The notes under the pieces are model-generated. The model did no database searches. It was given only the letters and a program-made list of their open reading frames with translations, and was not told where the DNA came from. This document shows, piece after piece, positions 16,167 to 24,456 of a stretch of DNA of 24,748 bases; positions within the stretch are counted from its first letter, which is position 1, and every line of letters starts with the position of its first letter. Where the stretch lies: NCBI GenBank assembly GCA_026770585.1, contig MU646309.1, forward strand, positions 1,276,202 through 1,300,949, given 5' to 3'. This DNA is from Baffinella frigidus (Eukaryota > Cryptophyceae > Cryptomonadales > Baffinellaceae). The translations under genes were made by a program, and so were the position numbers.

Positions 16167-16367
16167 AGCCAATGTGGTAGGATTTGGCCAAAGCGAAGAT
16201 CGAACTAGCGAGATTGCGAACTTCTAGATGGACCGTAATTATTAGTAAACACCGATTTGTACTGCAAAATTTGAATTTAAAACACTACATGTCCAAAAGA
16301 GTCCATCTCGAAGTTCGCAATCTCGCTAGTTCGAACTTCGCTTTGGCCAAGTCCTACCACATTGGCT
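16167..16367. mobile_element. MITE-like foldback, 66-base arms
   Basis: Arms 16167-16232 and 16302-16367 are inverse complements with three mismatches in 66. The loop is AT-rich and the element has no coding capacity. Confidence 0.9.
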
Positions 16368-16590
16368 CTATCCCATGCTTGGCGCATAGGAGCGTCAACT
16401 ACGGATACCCCAAAGGAAACAAGATTGCAGAAGGTGAGATGTGTTGTGTGGGGGGGTGAGTTGAGATAGACACGATTTGGCCTTTACCGGTCAAAAGTGA
16501 TGGTCAAATTCTAAAATCGTTTTATGGAGAAACAAAAGAAGACCAGAATCGGAGGGTGGGAGAGCAGGCTATTTGCACAGGAACACGATC

Positions 16591-16689
16591 TTCCGACAAG
16601 ACCGCCAAAAAGTTAGCGGCACTTTTGTGAAACAGAATTGAAAGTTAGTCCACAAAAGTGCCTCCAACTTTTTGGGGGTCTTGTCGGAA
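16591..16689. mobile_element. MITE-like foldback, 39-base arms
   Basis: Arms 16591-16629 and 16651-16689 (TTCCGACAAGACC…CACTTTTGTG) match inverted with three mismatches around a 21-base loop. It lies 230 bases upstream of the next gene. Confidence 0.9.
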
Positions 16690-16920
16690 CACCTCGAAAA
16701 ACGGGCCATAAAATATTTTCGGTACCTGAGGCGGGCCCGTCCGGAGGAGAAAAAAACAAAATAATCAACTTTTGGCAACATTCTTGGACCGATGTCAACT
16801 TTTGATCTGCTAAAAAGCACCTAAAAAGCACCCCTCCAGAATCGCGCTCTTCTCTGCGCACTCCCTTGAGACAGCAGCCCTACGCCCGGCGCCCGTGCGA
16901 ACCACCAGCCAGAGACCGCA

Positions 16921-17120
16921 ATGATGAGCGACTGGAGAGAGGATTTCCACTCCAGATCCCCAGCAGCTGGGCGCCCGTTTGACGTCCCCATGAGCCCACC
17001 ACCCAGCGAACCAGCGAAGCTCAAGTCCTTGGAGGAGCAAACGGCGTCGGTGATCAGGATGAGCGCGCTTTCCGCCAAGATCTTCACGGAGAGCAGGGCA
17101 AAGCTGCGCACGGCCTCGCG
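16921..17120 (+). CDS. coiled-coil gene exon 1
   Basis: MMSDWREDFHSRSPAAGRPF, a Pro/Ser-rich stretch, then a likely helix LKSLEEQTASVIRMSALSAK. It ends CG in phase 2 at the consensus donor GTAAGT. Confidence 0.65.
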
Positions 17121-19273
17121 GTAAGTTGCGCAAGTCCTGGGAGATGTTGGCGCATCAGATGCAGGCTGTGTCCTCTCGGCACCGGTACGTTTCAATGAAC
17201 CTAACCGTGTTGCTCCTCCCACCAGGCAGTATCTTCCTCCGGTGAAGGCCAACGTCAGCGTCTTGAAATGTACGGAGCCTCCCCCGCCCCTTCCCCAGCG
17301 TTGTGCTCGTGTCGGCACACACAACGTCGCTCTGAAGTGACCCAAGCGGGAATCGATACCTCCAATCACCACGCACAAGGGGCAGCCTCTTGCAGCGGTA
17401 TTTTGCCATAAGGTTGCGCTACAGCCTGATCATGAGCGCACTCCATCGATGCCCTGACAAAACGCCTCCCGCGCAGCCGAGCTCGAAGGGCTCAGGAAGC
17501 TCGTAGCGGAAGCCGGGGGCTGCCTCTTCCTGCAGGTGCGCGCGGAATCCCCGAGGGAGAAAACGCTTCCGACTGCATGCGTGCTCGACTGACAGTTCGC
17601 CTGCATCGAAAGAATATGAGAGAGACCCCCTCCCACCATGTGCGCAGTTTGTGCGGAGTGCTTTGAGGGCCAACGATCGCAGTTTGTCGCCTGCGCGCAA
17701 ACGGGGTGCCCTTCCCGCTCCTTGACACTCTGCGTTCCACAGGTCCAGGACGGCATCATGGCGGTGCTTGCCGAGCATCAGCGCTACAAGGTGAAGACCT
17801 CTCCCGGTGCCATGTTTTCCCTGAGTGGCACTTTGTGCGCCGGCCGAGGGACAGACGGCCACAAACGACTTCTCTGAAGCCCATTCGCCTTTCGCAGGGA
17901 GCGACGCAGGAGGCCATTCAGAACGTCCGGGTGTCACACGAGCGCTGCCGAAGCAAGCAGGTGCGATGTTTCAGCACTCCGGGCGTTTGTGCACGCACGT
18001 GTTCTGCGCCTCCAACGTTTGCGCGCTGATGAAACGATGTTTTTGTGGCAGATCAACGCTTCTGCGGGGCTGAGGTGCGAGCAGCAGAAGGCCAATGAGG
18101 GGTGGCAGCAGGACTCCGCCAGAATTCTGGGCGCGATCACTTCTTTTGCAAACGCGCAGTAAGATCCCCCCGTCTGGTGCAAGGAAACGATGCAAGAAAA
18201 CAAAACTTTGAGAGTGAACCACCTGCGGTTGAGAGTGGACCACCTTAGTACCGGAGGGGACACGCTTTGCACCAAGAAAGGGACGTACAATAGATATATG
18301 GAGGATAGGGCTGCACGTTTTGAGTGAGTAAGCAGCCTGTAGGTGGTCCAAACTCAAATCCAGAGACTCGCGGAAACGAAGCAGCGCACGTTGAAGGTCC
18401 TTTGGGTCTTTCAGTTTTTTTGTGCTTCCAACACAGGCGGACACCCCACACGAAAAAAAAGAACCCTCACCCCCCCCCCTCCCCGCAGAGAGGCGATTCG
18501 TCTGCAGCGTCCTGCGACGTCCGATGCGGGCAGCCAGACCGTCACGGACGTCACGGAAGCGGCGAGCCAGTTCCCGGAAGACGACGACTCCGAAGCTAGC
18601 CAGGTGAGATGGGATCTGCAAAACCCTATCCTGGCCTGCTTCCCCCCGAACGCGTGCCTCAACACAGCTGTTGCCCCCAGAGGAAGACGACACGGAAGAT
18701 AGCCAGGTGAGGTCCTTTAGGTCCTTGAGGTTCTGAGATCACCCACCAGAGATGGGTCCTGCGACGCGTGCCTTGACACAACTGTTGTCTCTAGTCACGC
18801 CTGCACTCATCCATCAGGAGGATGCACATGTCGCACCAAACGGTTCCACTTTCTCAACGGTGATGCTCGGAGCCGTTTTTCGATCTAGAGTGTACCTCTT
18901 TCTGTGCAATGAGAGAGTTGTTCGTTTGGTTAGGAGAGTTTGGAGCTGACGGTCTGTTCCAAGGGCGTGTGCTGAAGGGGGTTTGCTGCAGGTGGAGCAG
19001 GAAGCGAAGGTGGCCGAGAACCACTATCTCCTCGACGAGTACAAGAGCACCTGCACTACTCTTCAGAACAAGCTCATGGTGAAGTCCAGACCCCATTTGT
19101 GACTTGCCGCGACACTGCTGCTGGCAACACGGCTGCGACTTGCCTTCCAACGTTTGTTGAGAAGAAGTGTGGTTTGGGGTTGGAATCACTCAGAACTCTC
19201 CAAGAATCCTGTGCCGGTAGATCAAGGAACCCTGAATCCTACACCCTAAGCCCTAATCCATAAACCCTCAATC

Positions 19274-19305
<32 letters not shown>

Positions 19306-19392
19306 ACCCTGAACCCTAATCCACAAACCCTGAACCCTAAACCCTCCACCCTCCACCCTCAACCCTCAAACTTCAACCCTCAACCCTCCACC

Positions 19393-19430
<38 letters not shown>

Positions 19431-19434
19431 AACC

Positions 19435-19473
<39 letters not shown>

Positions 19474-20274
19474 ACCATCAACCATCAACCATCAACCCTT
19501 AACCCTCAACCCTCAACCCTCAACCCTCAACCCTACACCAGGACCTGCGTGGAAGCTACGATTTCCTCGAGAGTCAGTACATGGACCGCGTGGACGTGAC
19601 GAGTGGCAAGCACCCCGCACTTTCACTCGCTGCCATCAAGAGCGCCATCAAGAAAGAGGTACCCCCCCCCCTTTCTTCTTTCTTCGGGAGGGGCGAGGCC
19701 AGGATAGGCGCGTCCCGGTACCGACACGCGTTTTTCAGCAAGGAAGAGGTACACGCTCTGCGCGCGGTGTGCGCCATTTGGCAGAGGCCAACACGGAGTT
19801 GTGCCGTCCAGTGACGTTTGGATTTACCTGGGTGGGACAGATCACGACTCCGCCGTAGGAAGCGCCCCGGCCCAAGCAACCTTCGCTCTCCAGCTTCGTC
19901 TGGATGCCGCGGTTCGGCCCTCCAACCGGCCTGTTCTTCCACCATTCTTTCTCCAGGCCCCTACGCCTGGAACCTGTACATACTGTCGCCTGTTTGAGGA
20001 GTTCGACATGATTGCCTTGACGGTGCTTAACCTAAACCCTAAACCCTGAACCCTAAACCCTAAACCCTAAACCCTAAACCCTAAACCCTAAACCCTAAAC
20101 CCTAAAACCTAAACACAAAACTCAAACCCTAAACCCTAAACCCTGAACCCTAAACCCCAAACCTTTCACCCTCAACCCTGAACCCTAAACCCTAAACCTA
20201 AACCCTAAACCATGAACCCTAAATCCTAAACCCCAACCCCTAAACCCCAACCCCTAAACCCTAAACCCCCAAAC

Positions 20275-20313
<39 letters not shown>

Positions 20314-21457
20314 ACCCTAAACCCTAAACCCTCAACACCAAACCCTAAATCCTCAACCCTAAACCCCAAACCCTAGATCCTAAAACCCACTTCCTAAACT
20401 CTAAACTCTAAACCCCAAACCCCAAACCCTACACCCTAAACCCTAAACTCTCAACCCTAAAACTTACACCCCACACCTTAAACCCTAACCTCTCAACCCG
20501 AAACCCTACACTCCAAACCCCAAACCCCCACTCGCAAATTTCCGCGCGCCTCTGGCGTTTGCCAGAACCTGTCTGACTTGCTGAAAGGCATCGTCGCAGG
20601 AAGCCCAAGGTGCGGACACACTTCGAACAACTTTATTACAACGGCTCCTCGGACGAAGACACCAAAGCCAAAACCGGTTCGTCCCAGACAAACGAGCAAC
20701 CATATTTCGAGCATAGGCTTGCTTTCCCTTGCTTGGTCTTTGTCTGCGAGTTTCTTTCCAGAAAAAAACCACACCCGGGCAACTACGTTCACGATGAGCC
20801 TTGCCTGATCTGATCAGCCCGTGTGCCCTCAGGACTCGTTGCGACTGCGAAGGAGGAGGAATCACGCCCCAAGACCCCCGTCACCCAGCACAAGAGGCGC
20901 GGTCAGTCATTAATAGAGCATGCTCCACATTCAGTGCATTTTTGTCCTGGCTTAGTTTCAACAAGCGTTAAATTTAGTCAGCCACTCGGAGACTGCTCAC
21001 TTGGTTTGGTTCCAACCCTGAGAGACATGCACATCCCAAACCTGAGAGCCATGCACATCGGGCCACGTTGACACTTTACTTTTAACCATCCCCTCCCCGA
21101 ATCCAGGTGAGGAGCAGCTGGAGAGCGAGCGCAGCGCGCCAAAACAGGTTCGCCCCAACAATTCCAGAGAGGAGGACCTGCGTCCGAGCAACACTTCCAG
21201 AGAGGAGGACCTGCGTCCGAGCACCGCACCCCTCTGCCCTCTCGCCTGCCCCCCCTCCACCGCACACCTCTCCCCTCACGCCCCCCCCTCTCCCTCTCCT
21301 CTTCTCCCCACGCAACGCGGGACCCTAGCCGCCACCCCTTGTAGTGTCTGTGCCGCCCTCTGTGGGGCTGTCCAGCGAGGAGGATCTGCATCGGGTTGAC
21401 AGCACAGAAACGATTCCCACTCTGGTCTCACGTAGAGCAGAAGCGTGCGCGTTCTGA
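16921..21457 (+). CDS. unrecognised coiled-coil-like protein, about 14-15 exons
   Basis: I do not recognise the family. Exons 16921-17120, 17226-17269, 17477-17535, 17743-17790, 17898-17960, 18052-18158, 18489-18603, 18683-18706, 18992-19078 and 19542-19658 join with matching phases. Exons 20600-20676, 20833-20901 and 21107-21147 also match each other. The link over 19659-20599 and the last exon are uncertain. The start is ATGATG at 16921. The protein has a Pro/Ser-rich N terminus, helix-forming stretches rich in Ala, Glu, Gln and Lys, an acidic segment (FPEDDDSEASQ) and a charged, lysine-rich C-terminal part (SSDEDTKAK, KEEESRPK). No signal peptide or membrane segment. Donors here are closer to consensus (GTAAGT, GTGAGA) than in the GT41 gene. 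Confidence 0.6.
17226..17269 (+). CDS. coiled-coil gene exon 2
   Basis: QYLPPVKANVSVLK after the split Arg. Acceptor CACCAG, donor GTACGG, phase 1. Confidence 0.55.
17477..17535 (+). CDS. coiled-coil gene exon 3
   Basis: ELEGLRKLVAEAGGCLFLQ, strongly helical, phase 1 in and phase 0 out. Acceptor GCGCAG, donor GTGCGC. Confidence 0.6.
17743..17790 (+). CDS. coiled-coil gene exon 4
   Basis: VQDGIMAVLAEHQRYK, phase 0 at both ends. Acceptor TCCACAG, donor GTGAAG. Confidence 0.6.
17898..17960 (+). CDS. coiled-coil gene exon 5
   Basis: Twenty-one codons beginning GATQEAIQNVRVSHERC, phase 0 at both ends. Acceptor TTCGCAG, donor GTGCGA. Confidence 0.6.
18052..18158 (+). CDS. coiled-coil gene exon 6
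   Basis: INASAGLRCEQQKANEGWQQ then a helix ending FANA. The donor GTAAGA overlaps an in-frame TAA, so splicing must occur for the gene to continue. Phase 2. Confidence 0.6.
18395..18445 (+). repeat. introner-like fragment in coiled-coil gene intron 6
   Basis: AGGTCCTTTGGGTCTTTCAG … CCAACACAGGCGGACACC, inside the intron between exons 6 and 7. Confidence 0.6.
18489..18603 (+). CDS. coiled-coil gene exon 7
   Basis: EAIRLQRPATSDAGSQTVTD then an acidic end PEDDDSEASQ. Acceptor CCCCGCAG, donor GTGAGA, phase 0. Confidence 0.6.
18683..18706 (+). CDS. coiled-coil gene microexon 8
   Basis: Eight codons, EDDTEDSQ, resembling the end of exon 7 in both DNA and peptide, so it may be a copy of it. The acceptor must be the AG at 18681-18682, directly after a CAG. 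Donor GTGAGG starts an introner-like sequence. Confidence 0.45.
18992..19078 (+). CDS. coiled-coil gene exon 9
   Basis: VEQEAKVAENHYLLDEYKST then CTTLQNKLM, coiled-coil-like. Acceptor GCTGCAG, donor GTGAAG, phase 0. Confidence 0.6.
19210..19541 (+). repeat. CAACCCT array in coiled-coil gene intron 9
   Basis: Long run of CAACCCT heptamers with AAACCCT and CCACCCT variants, ending CTACACCAG at the acceptor. Confidence 0.95.
19542..19658 (+). CDS. coiled-coil gene exon 10
   Basis: Thirty-nine codons, DLRGSYDFLESQYMDRVDVT then SGKHPALSLAAIKSAIKKE, phase 0. Donor GTACCC. A similar AAGGAAGAGGTAC string recurs at 19740, perhaps a copy of the exon end or a 10-base microexon. Confidence 0.6.
19957..20020 (+). 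CDS. possible exon 11 of coiled-coil gene, frame unresolved
   Basis: After the acceptor TTTCTCCAG two frames are open. Phase 0 gives APTPGTCTYCRLFEEFDMIA up to GTGCTT. The frame reached through the 10-base microexon 19739-19748 gives PYAWNL up to donor GTACAT, which then fits the next exon's phase. A transcript would decide. Confidence 0.35.
20024..20530 (+). repeat. CCCTAAA array in coiled-coil gene intron
   Basis: About 70 heptamers of AAACCCT, CAACCCT and relatives, including near-perfect runs at 20035-20105. Confidence 0.95.
20600..20676 (+). CDS. coiled-coil gene exon 12
   Basis: KPKVRTHFEQLYYNGSSDED then TKAKT, acceptor GTCGCAG. It ends in phase 1 at GTTCGT and joins exon 13 in frame. 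An alternative frame from the AG at 20564-20565 is open too, but looks less protein-like. Confidence 0.5.
20833..20901 (+). CDS. coiled-coil gene exon 13
   Basis: LVATAKEEESRPKTPVTQHK then RR, highly charged. Acceptor CCTCAG, donor GTCAGT, phase 1. Confidence 0.55.
21107..21147 (+). CDS. coiled-coil gene exon 14
   Basis: EEQLESERSAPKQ after the split Gly. Acceptor AATCCAG, donor GTTCGC, phase 0. Confidence 0.5.
21163..21400 (+). repeat. three copies of a GAGGAGGACCTGCGTCC segment
   Basis: TCCAGAGAGGAGGACCTGCG occurs at about 21163 and 21196, and a diverged TCCAGCGAGGAGGATCTGCA at 21371. Each includes a potential CAG acceptor. The first two look like duplicated starts of the exon at 21376. 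Confidence 0.75.
21376..21457 (+). CDS. possible terminal exon of coiled-coil gene
   Basis: After GTCCAG one frame reads EEDLHRVDSTETIPTLVSRR then AEACAF and TGA at 21457. That frame does not match exon 14's phase 0; the phase-0 frame gives RGGSASG and stops at 21399. The stop position is therefore uncertain. Confidence 0.35.
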
Positions 21458-21509
21458 ACCCTGAACCCTAAACTCCAAACCCAAACCCTATACCCTAAAC
21501 TTCAAACCA

Positions 21510-21540
<31 letters not shown>

Positions 21541-21670
21541 ACCCTAAAACCCTGAACCCTAAACCTAAACCCCAAACTCTCAACCCTCACCCATAAACCC
21601 TAAACCCTAAACCCTAAACCCTAAACCCTAAACCTTAAACCCTAAACCTTAAACCCCAAACCCTAAACCA
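21455..21670 (+). repeat. CCCTAAA heptamer array
   Basis: AAACCCT and CAACCCT units ending AAACCAG, the same form used as a splice acceptor elsewhere. The following bases to 21735 could be an exon but I cannot fix its frame. Confidence 0.9.
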
Positions 21671-21951
21671 GGCGATCGCAGTTGAAAGTTTGTGTTCAGA
21701 CCTGTGCTTCGGAGCTGGCTGAACCGCACTCGTCGGGGTTTAGGGTTTAGGGTTCAGGGTTCAGGGTTTAGGGTTTAGGGTTTGGCTGACCCGCACACGT
21801 CGGGGTGCATCTGTTTTCGCATGCATCATTTCAGTGGCGAGGGGGTCCAAATAGACACCCTCAGGTCACAGGCAGGTCCTAGGGCCCTACTGTAGGGCGT
21901 CTGAGCCTACTCGCTTCTTAAGGGATATGAACTCGCCGCCACTAACCGCAG
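21671..21951 (+). other. unassigned interval with short TTTAGGG run and MITE fragment
   Basis: GGCTGAACCGCACTCGTCGGGGT (21718) is repeated as GGCTGACCCGCACACGTCGG (21784) around a G-rich heptamer run (21737-21782). Then come a CCTAGGGCCCTACTGTAGGG MITE fragment near 21876 and the acceptor of the next exon. Confidence 0.55.
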
Positions 21952-22130
21952 GCAAAGGGAATCCCGACCACGATCCTGTTCCCCGCCGCTCCGCCAATCC
22001 CGGTCGGGCCAATCTCGATCGGGCTGGTCGTGGCGAAGTCGGGCACGAAAGCCCAGCAGATTCTCGGGTGCGTGATGTCCGCGGCGTCATCGAGCGGGCG
22101 TTTCGACGTGTTTTTCCACGACGGCACCAA
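21952..22130 (+). CDS. unrecognised gene, exon A
   Basis: After TAACCGCAG, 59 codons run without a stop: AKGIPTTILFPAAPPIPVGP, ISIGLVVAKSGTKAQQILGC, then SAASSSGRFDVFFHDGT. Nearly all third positions are G or C in the first 40 codons, which favours this frame over the two others that are also open, one of them on the minus strand. It ends in phase 2 at GTCTCC. I do not recognise the family. Exon B joins in frame to give HDGTKENMDK. It may continue the preceding gene or be separate. Confidence 0.5.
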
Positions 22131-22432
22131 GTCTCCTCCCCCTCTTGACGCTCTGATGCCCTCAAGTTGTGGTTTGGAGAATCACCGAGAGCTGCACATA
22201 GGTAACTGTTTTTTTTTTTGCGGATTCTTGACGCACTGATGCCATTATTTGCGTTGGAAAACTTAAACCGCTCACAATCGTATCATAGCGTCCGAACCTG
22301 ACCCCGGGAATCCCCTTGAGAATTCCCTTGAGAACAAACCATCCGCTCCGAACACCCTCACCAAATCAACACCTATTTGATTGCGCTGCCGAGACCGACA
22401 ATGCATTTCACCTGACCCTGGGGTTGCTGCAG

Positions 22433-22489
22433 GGAGAACATGGACAAGACGTGCCTGCTTGCAGCGCGCGCGCACTACCTGTCGTTGAG
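22433..22489 (+). CDS. unrecognised gene, exon B
   Basis: ENMDKTCLLAARAHYLSL, acceptor GCTGCAG, completing the Lys split from exon A. It ends AG in phase 2 at GTCGTG, the first base of a 73-base introner-like intron. Confidence 0.5.
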
Positions 22490-22562
22490 GTCGTGGGCTC
22501 CTTTAGGTCCTTGAGGTTCTTCGAGCTCCTAATATAGGCGGACACTGGAACTTGTTCTGCAG
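22490..22562 (+). mobile_element. introner-like element forming a whole intron
   Basis: From GT to CTGCAG the intron is one copy of a dispersed sequence: CCTTTAGGTCCTTGAGGTTC, a variable middle, then ATAGGCGGACACTGGAACTT and GTTCTGCAG. Other copies are at 9805-9873, 14977-15031, 15979-16020, 18395-18445 and 18707-18740. Confidence 0.7.
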
Positions 22563-22757
22563 AAAGGCCATGTTTCCTCCGCACGACAACACCTTCCCCA
22601 TCGCTCATAAGAAACTAACCCCCCTAGGACCCTACAGTAGGCCTATGCCTAGGGCCCTCTGGAGACCCTAGGGGGATGAGCGTTTCTTATGAGCGAGGTA
22701 CCCCTGTACCCCATCGTCGAAGTCTCAGGCGTGAGCTTCTTCGGCTCGACGCCTGCA
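22563..22757 (+). CDS. unrecognised gene, exon C interrupted by a MITE
   Basis: Reads KAMFPPHDNTFPI up to 22603. A 105-base MITE copy (22604-22708) follows, then the eight bases CCCCATCG are repeated and the frame continues IVEVSGVSFFGSTPA to 22757, where a second MITE begins. Ignoring the insertion and one repeat copy, the frame is continuous. No GT-AG pair could remove the insertion precisely, so this copy may be broken. Confidence 0.45.
22604..22708. mobile_element. MITE copy, left end truncated, 8-base direct repeats
   Basis: Same family as 14074-14190 (CTCATAAGAAA … TTTCTTATGAGCGAGGTACC). It lacks the first CAGGGGTACC bases on the left and is flanked by CCCCATCG on both sides. Confidence 0.85.
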
Positions 22758-22874
22758 GGGGTACCTCGCTCATGAGAAACCGCCCCCCCCCCTAGGAACT
22801 CCCCTAGGGCCCTAGGCATAGGCCTACTGTAGGGTCCTAGTGGGTGGCGGTTTCTTATGGGCGAGGTACCCCTG
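22756..22874. mobile_element. MITE copy, full length
   Basis: 119 bases with complete CAGGGGTACC…GGTACCCCTG ends, flanked by TG on both sides, consistent with a 2-base target duplication. Confidence 0.9.
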
Positions 22875-23690
22875 TGCTCCATCGCAGCTCCGCTCTCAGT
22901 TGCAGCGGAGAGTGGCCCACTTAGTGTGGTACACACATGTCTCAAATTGGAGGGGACGCGCTCGACTCCGCTGGAGGCAACGCGCGGGTTTGAGCCTCCG
23001 GGCTGAGAGGGGAGGCAGCCTCCCTGATTCGCGTTGCTGCTCACACCGAGTACGCGATCTAGAAAACGGCGCGAATCTCTCGCAAGATTGTATCATAGGA
23101 TCGCAGCTCGTCGAGTTACGCGACTGGCGGCCAGCCTGCTTAGTTTCGAATGAAACCGTTGTCGATCTGAGGAGTCGGCTCGAACTCGTGACAAGGAGGA
23201 CGACACAGCAACACGCCAGAGGCCTCGCAACATCCACTTTTGACATCTTTCAGGGGAAATCCCCTGAATACTTAAGTCAACGAAGCCCGATCTGGTTTGG
23301 ATAAGGCGTAGGCTTCCCTCGAGCCCTCTTGCGTGGCACCCTTTTGTCTTAGTTTGATTTGCCCGCGTCACGGAACAGATCAGGAAATGATTTCAAGTTC
23401 CTTCCTCTCTGAGGCACAGGACAGAGCAGAAGCCGGAGGAACACATTGGTTCGAATTTATTAACACCTTACGTCTCACAGGATGCAGGAACACCACAGAC
23501 CTTACTGGATGTAGAGCCTGAACTTCAGCAGTCTGGTGTAGAGTCCGGAGTTGTGCGAGAGAAATGTGATTGCCGGTAGTCCGCCGACCCTTACAGACCT
23601 CGAGTGTTTCCAGTAGCGGCCCGGCCTTGTTGAATAAGTCCCCCGGACCCTCCGAACCCGCCCTTGCCCACACCCAAGCTGGTTGAGGTT
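22875..23690. other. unassigned region
   Basis: Frames of 60-150 codons are open on both strands, but none has splice context or a family match that I can support. The sequence looks single-copy and balanced in composition, so exons of another gene may be hidden here. Confidence 0.4.
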
Positions 23691-23832
23691 CAGGTTTAGG
23701 GTTTGGAGTTGAGGGTGATGGGGTTTAGGGTTTAGGTTTTAGGGTTTAGGGTTAAGGGTTTATGGTTTATGGTTTATGGTTTATGGTTCAAGGTTTAGAG
23801 TGTAGGGTTTAGGATCACCCTACACCCTAAAC
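23690..23832. repeat. TTTAGGG-type array
   Basis: Heptamers GGTTTAG and GGTTTAT with variants on the + strand. Confidence 0.9.
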
Positions 23833-23884
23833 GCGAGGTCCCAGGCCCGGGGTTCAGACGTTTCAAAGGCGGGGTGCAGACAGG

Positions 23885-23975
23885 GCCCCAAGCTTCAAGA
23901 AGGATGTTCCAGCCTTCAGGACAGAGGTTCCAGGCTCCAGGATGGATGTTTCAAGCTTCTGGATGCAGGATCCCA
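23885..23975. repeat. degenerate ~22-base minisatellite
   Basis: Units like TTCAAGAAGGATGTTCCAG and TTCAGGACAGAGGTTCCAGG, about four copies. The minus strand translates to repeats of the form TS(I/V/F)L(K/E)xG. Confidence 0.6.
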
Positions 23976-24059
23976 ACACGCATCTCAAGACCCTTTCAAC
24001 AAGGATGCGACCTCCGCACCCAGGGGTGCGCTGCATGCAGGATGCACGCAACGCAACCC

Positions 24060-24215
24060 CTAGCTCTGTCACACTTTGAGTTGGGCCCCCCATCAATTCG
24101 CCCCCCCCAAAATTTCACATATGGATTTCGTGGGGTGGTGGTCAAAATTCACACTGGAAAATAGGGGGGGGGGGCATATTAATGGGGAGCCCAACTTCAA
24201 GTGGAACAGAGCTAG
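24060..24215. mobile_element. foldback element with CTAGCTCTG ends
   Basis: Left arm 24060-24097 (CTAGCTCTGTCACACTTTGA…) and right arm 24178-24215 are inverse complements with several mismatches. The flanks carry AACCCC on both sides, a possible target duplication. It shares its termini with the CAGAGCTAG fragments at 4100-4345 and in the exon copy at 3783. Confidence 0.7.
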
Positions 24216-24456
24216 AACCCCCTAATATTATGGCTATGGTTTACACACGGAGGCTGCGCGGCGCTGTGGCCCGCCCGTGACTGAAACAAATGTCGACTAC
24301 CCCACATTCAAAATACTTCGCCCTCCAGCCTCGAGTGGGGGTGGCAGCAAGATGACCTGCGTGGGTGGCTGCTCTTCTTGCCCTTGATCGCTGCCTGCGC
24401 GGGGGCCGTCGACCCATGCCCCAGCCTGCGTCCCGGAAGCGCCCGCACCTGCAGTT
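24216..24456. other. unassigned interval
   Basis: No exon, RNA gene or repeat recognised. Confidence 0.4.

Noticed and set aside
21942-22130. Minus-strand frame opposite exon A of the unrecognised gene
   Set aside because: The plus-strand frame has stronger third-position GC bias and joins the next exon in phase.
22940-23010. tRNA-like GGTTTGAGCC string
   Set aside because: No cloverleaf with acceptor and anticodon stems could be drawn around it.
22649-23044. Minus-strand frame with YRGTSLIRN and HRGTSPIRN peptides
   Set aside because: These peptides are translations of the MITE terminal repeats and not a protein family.
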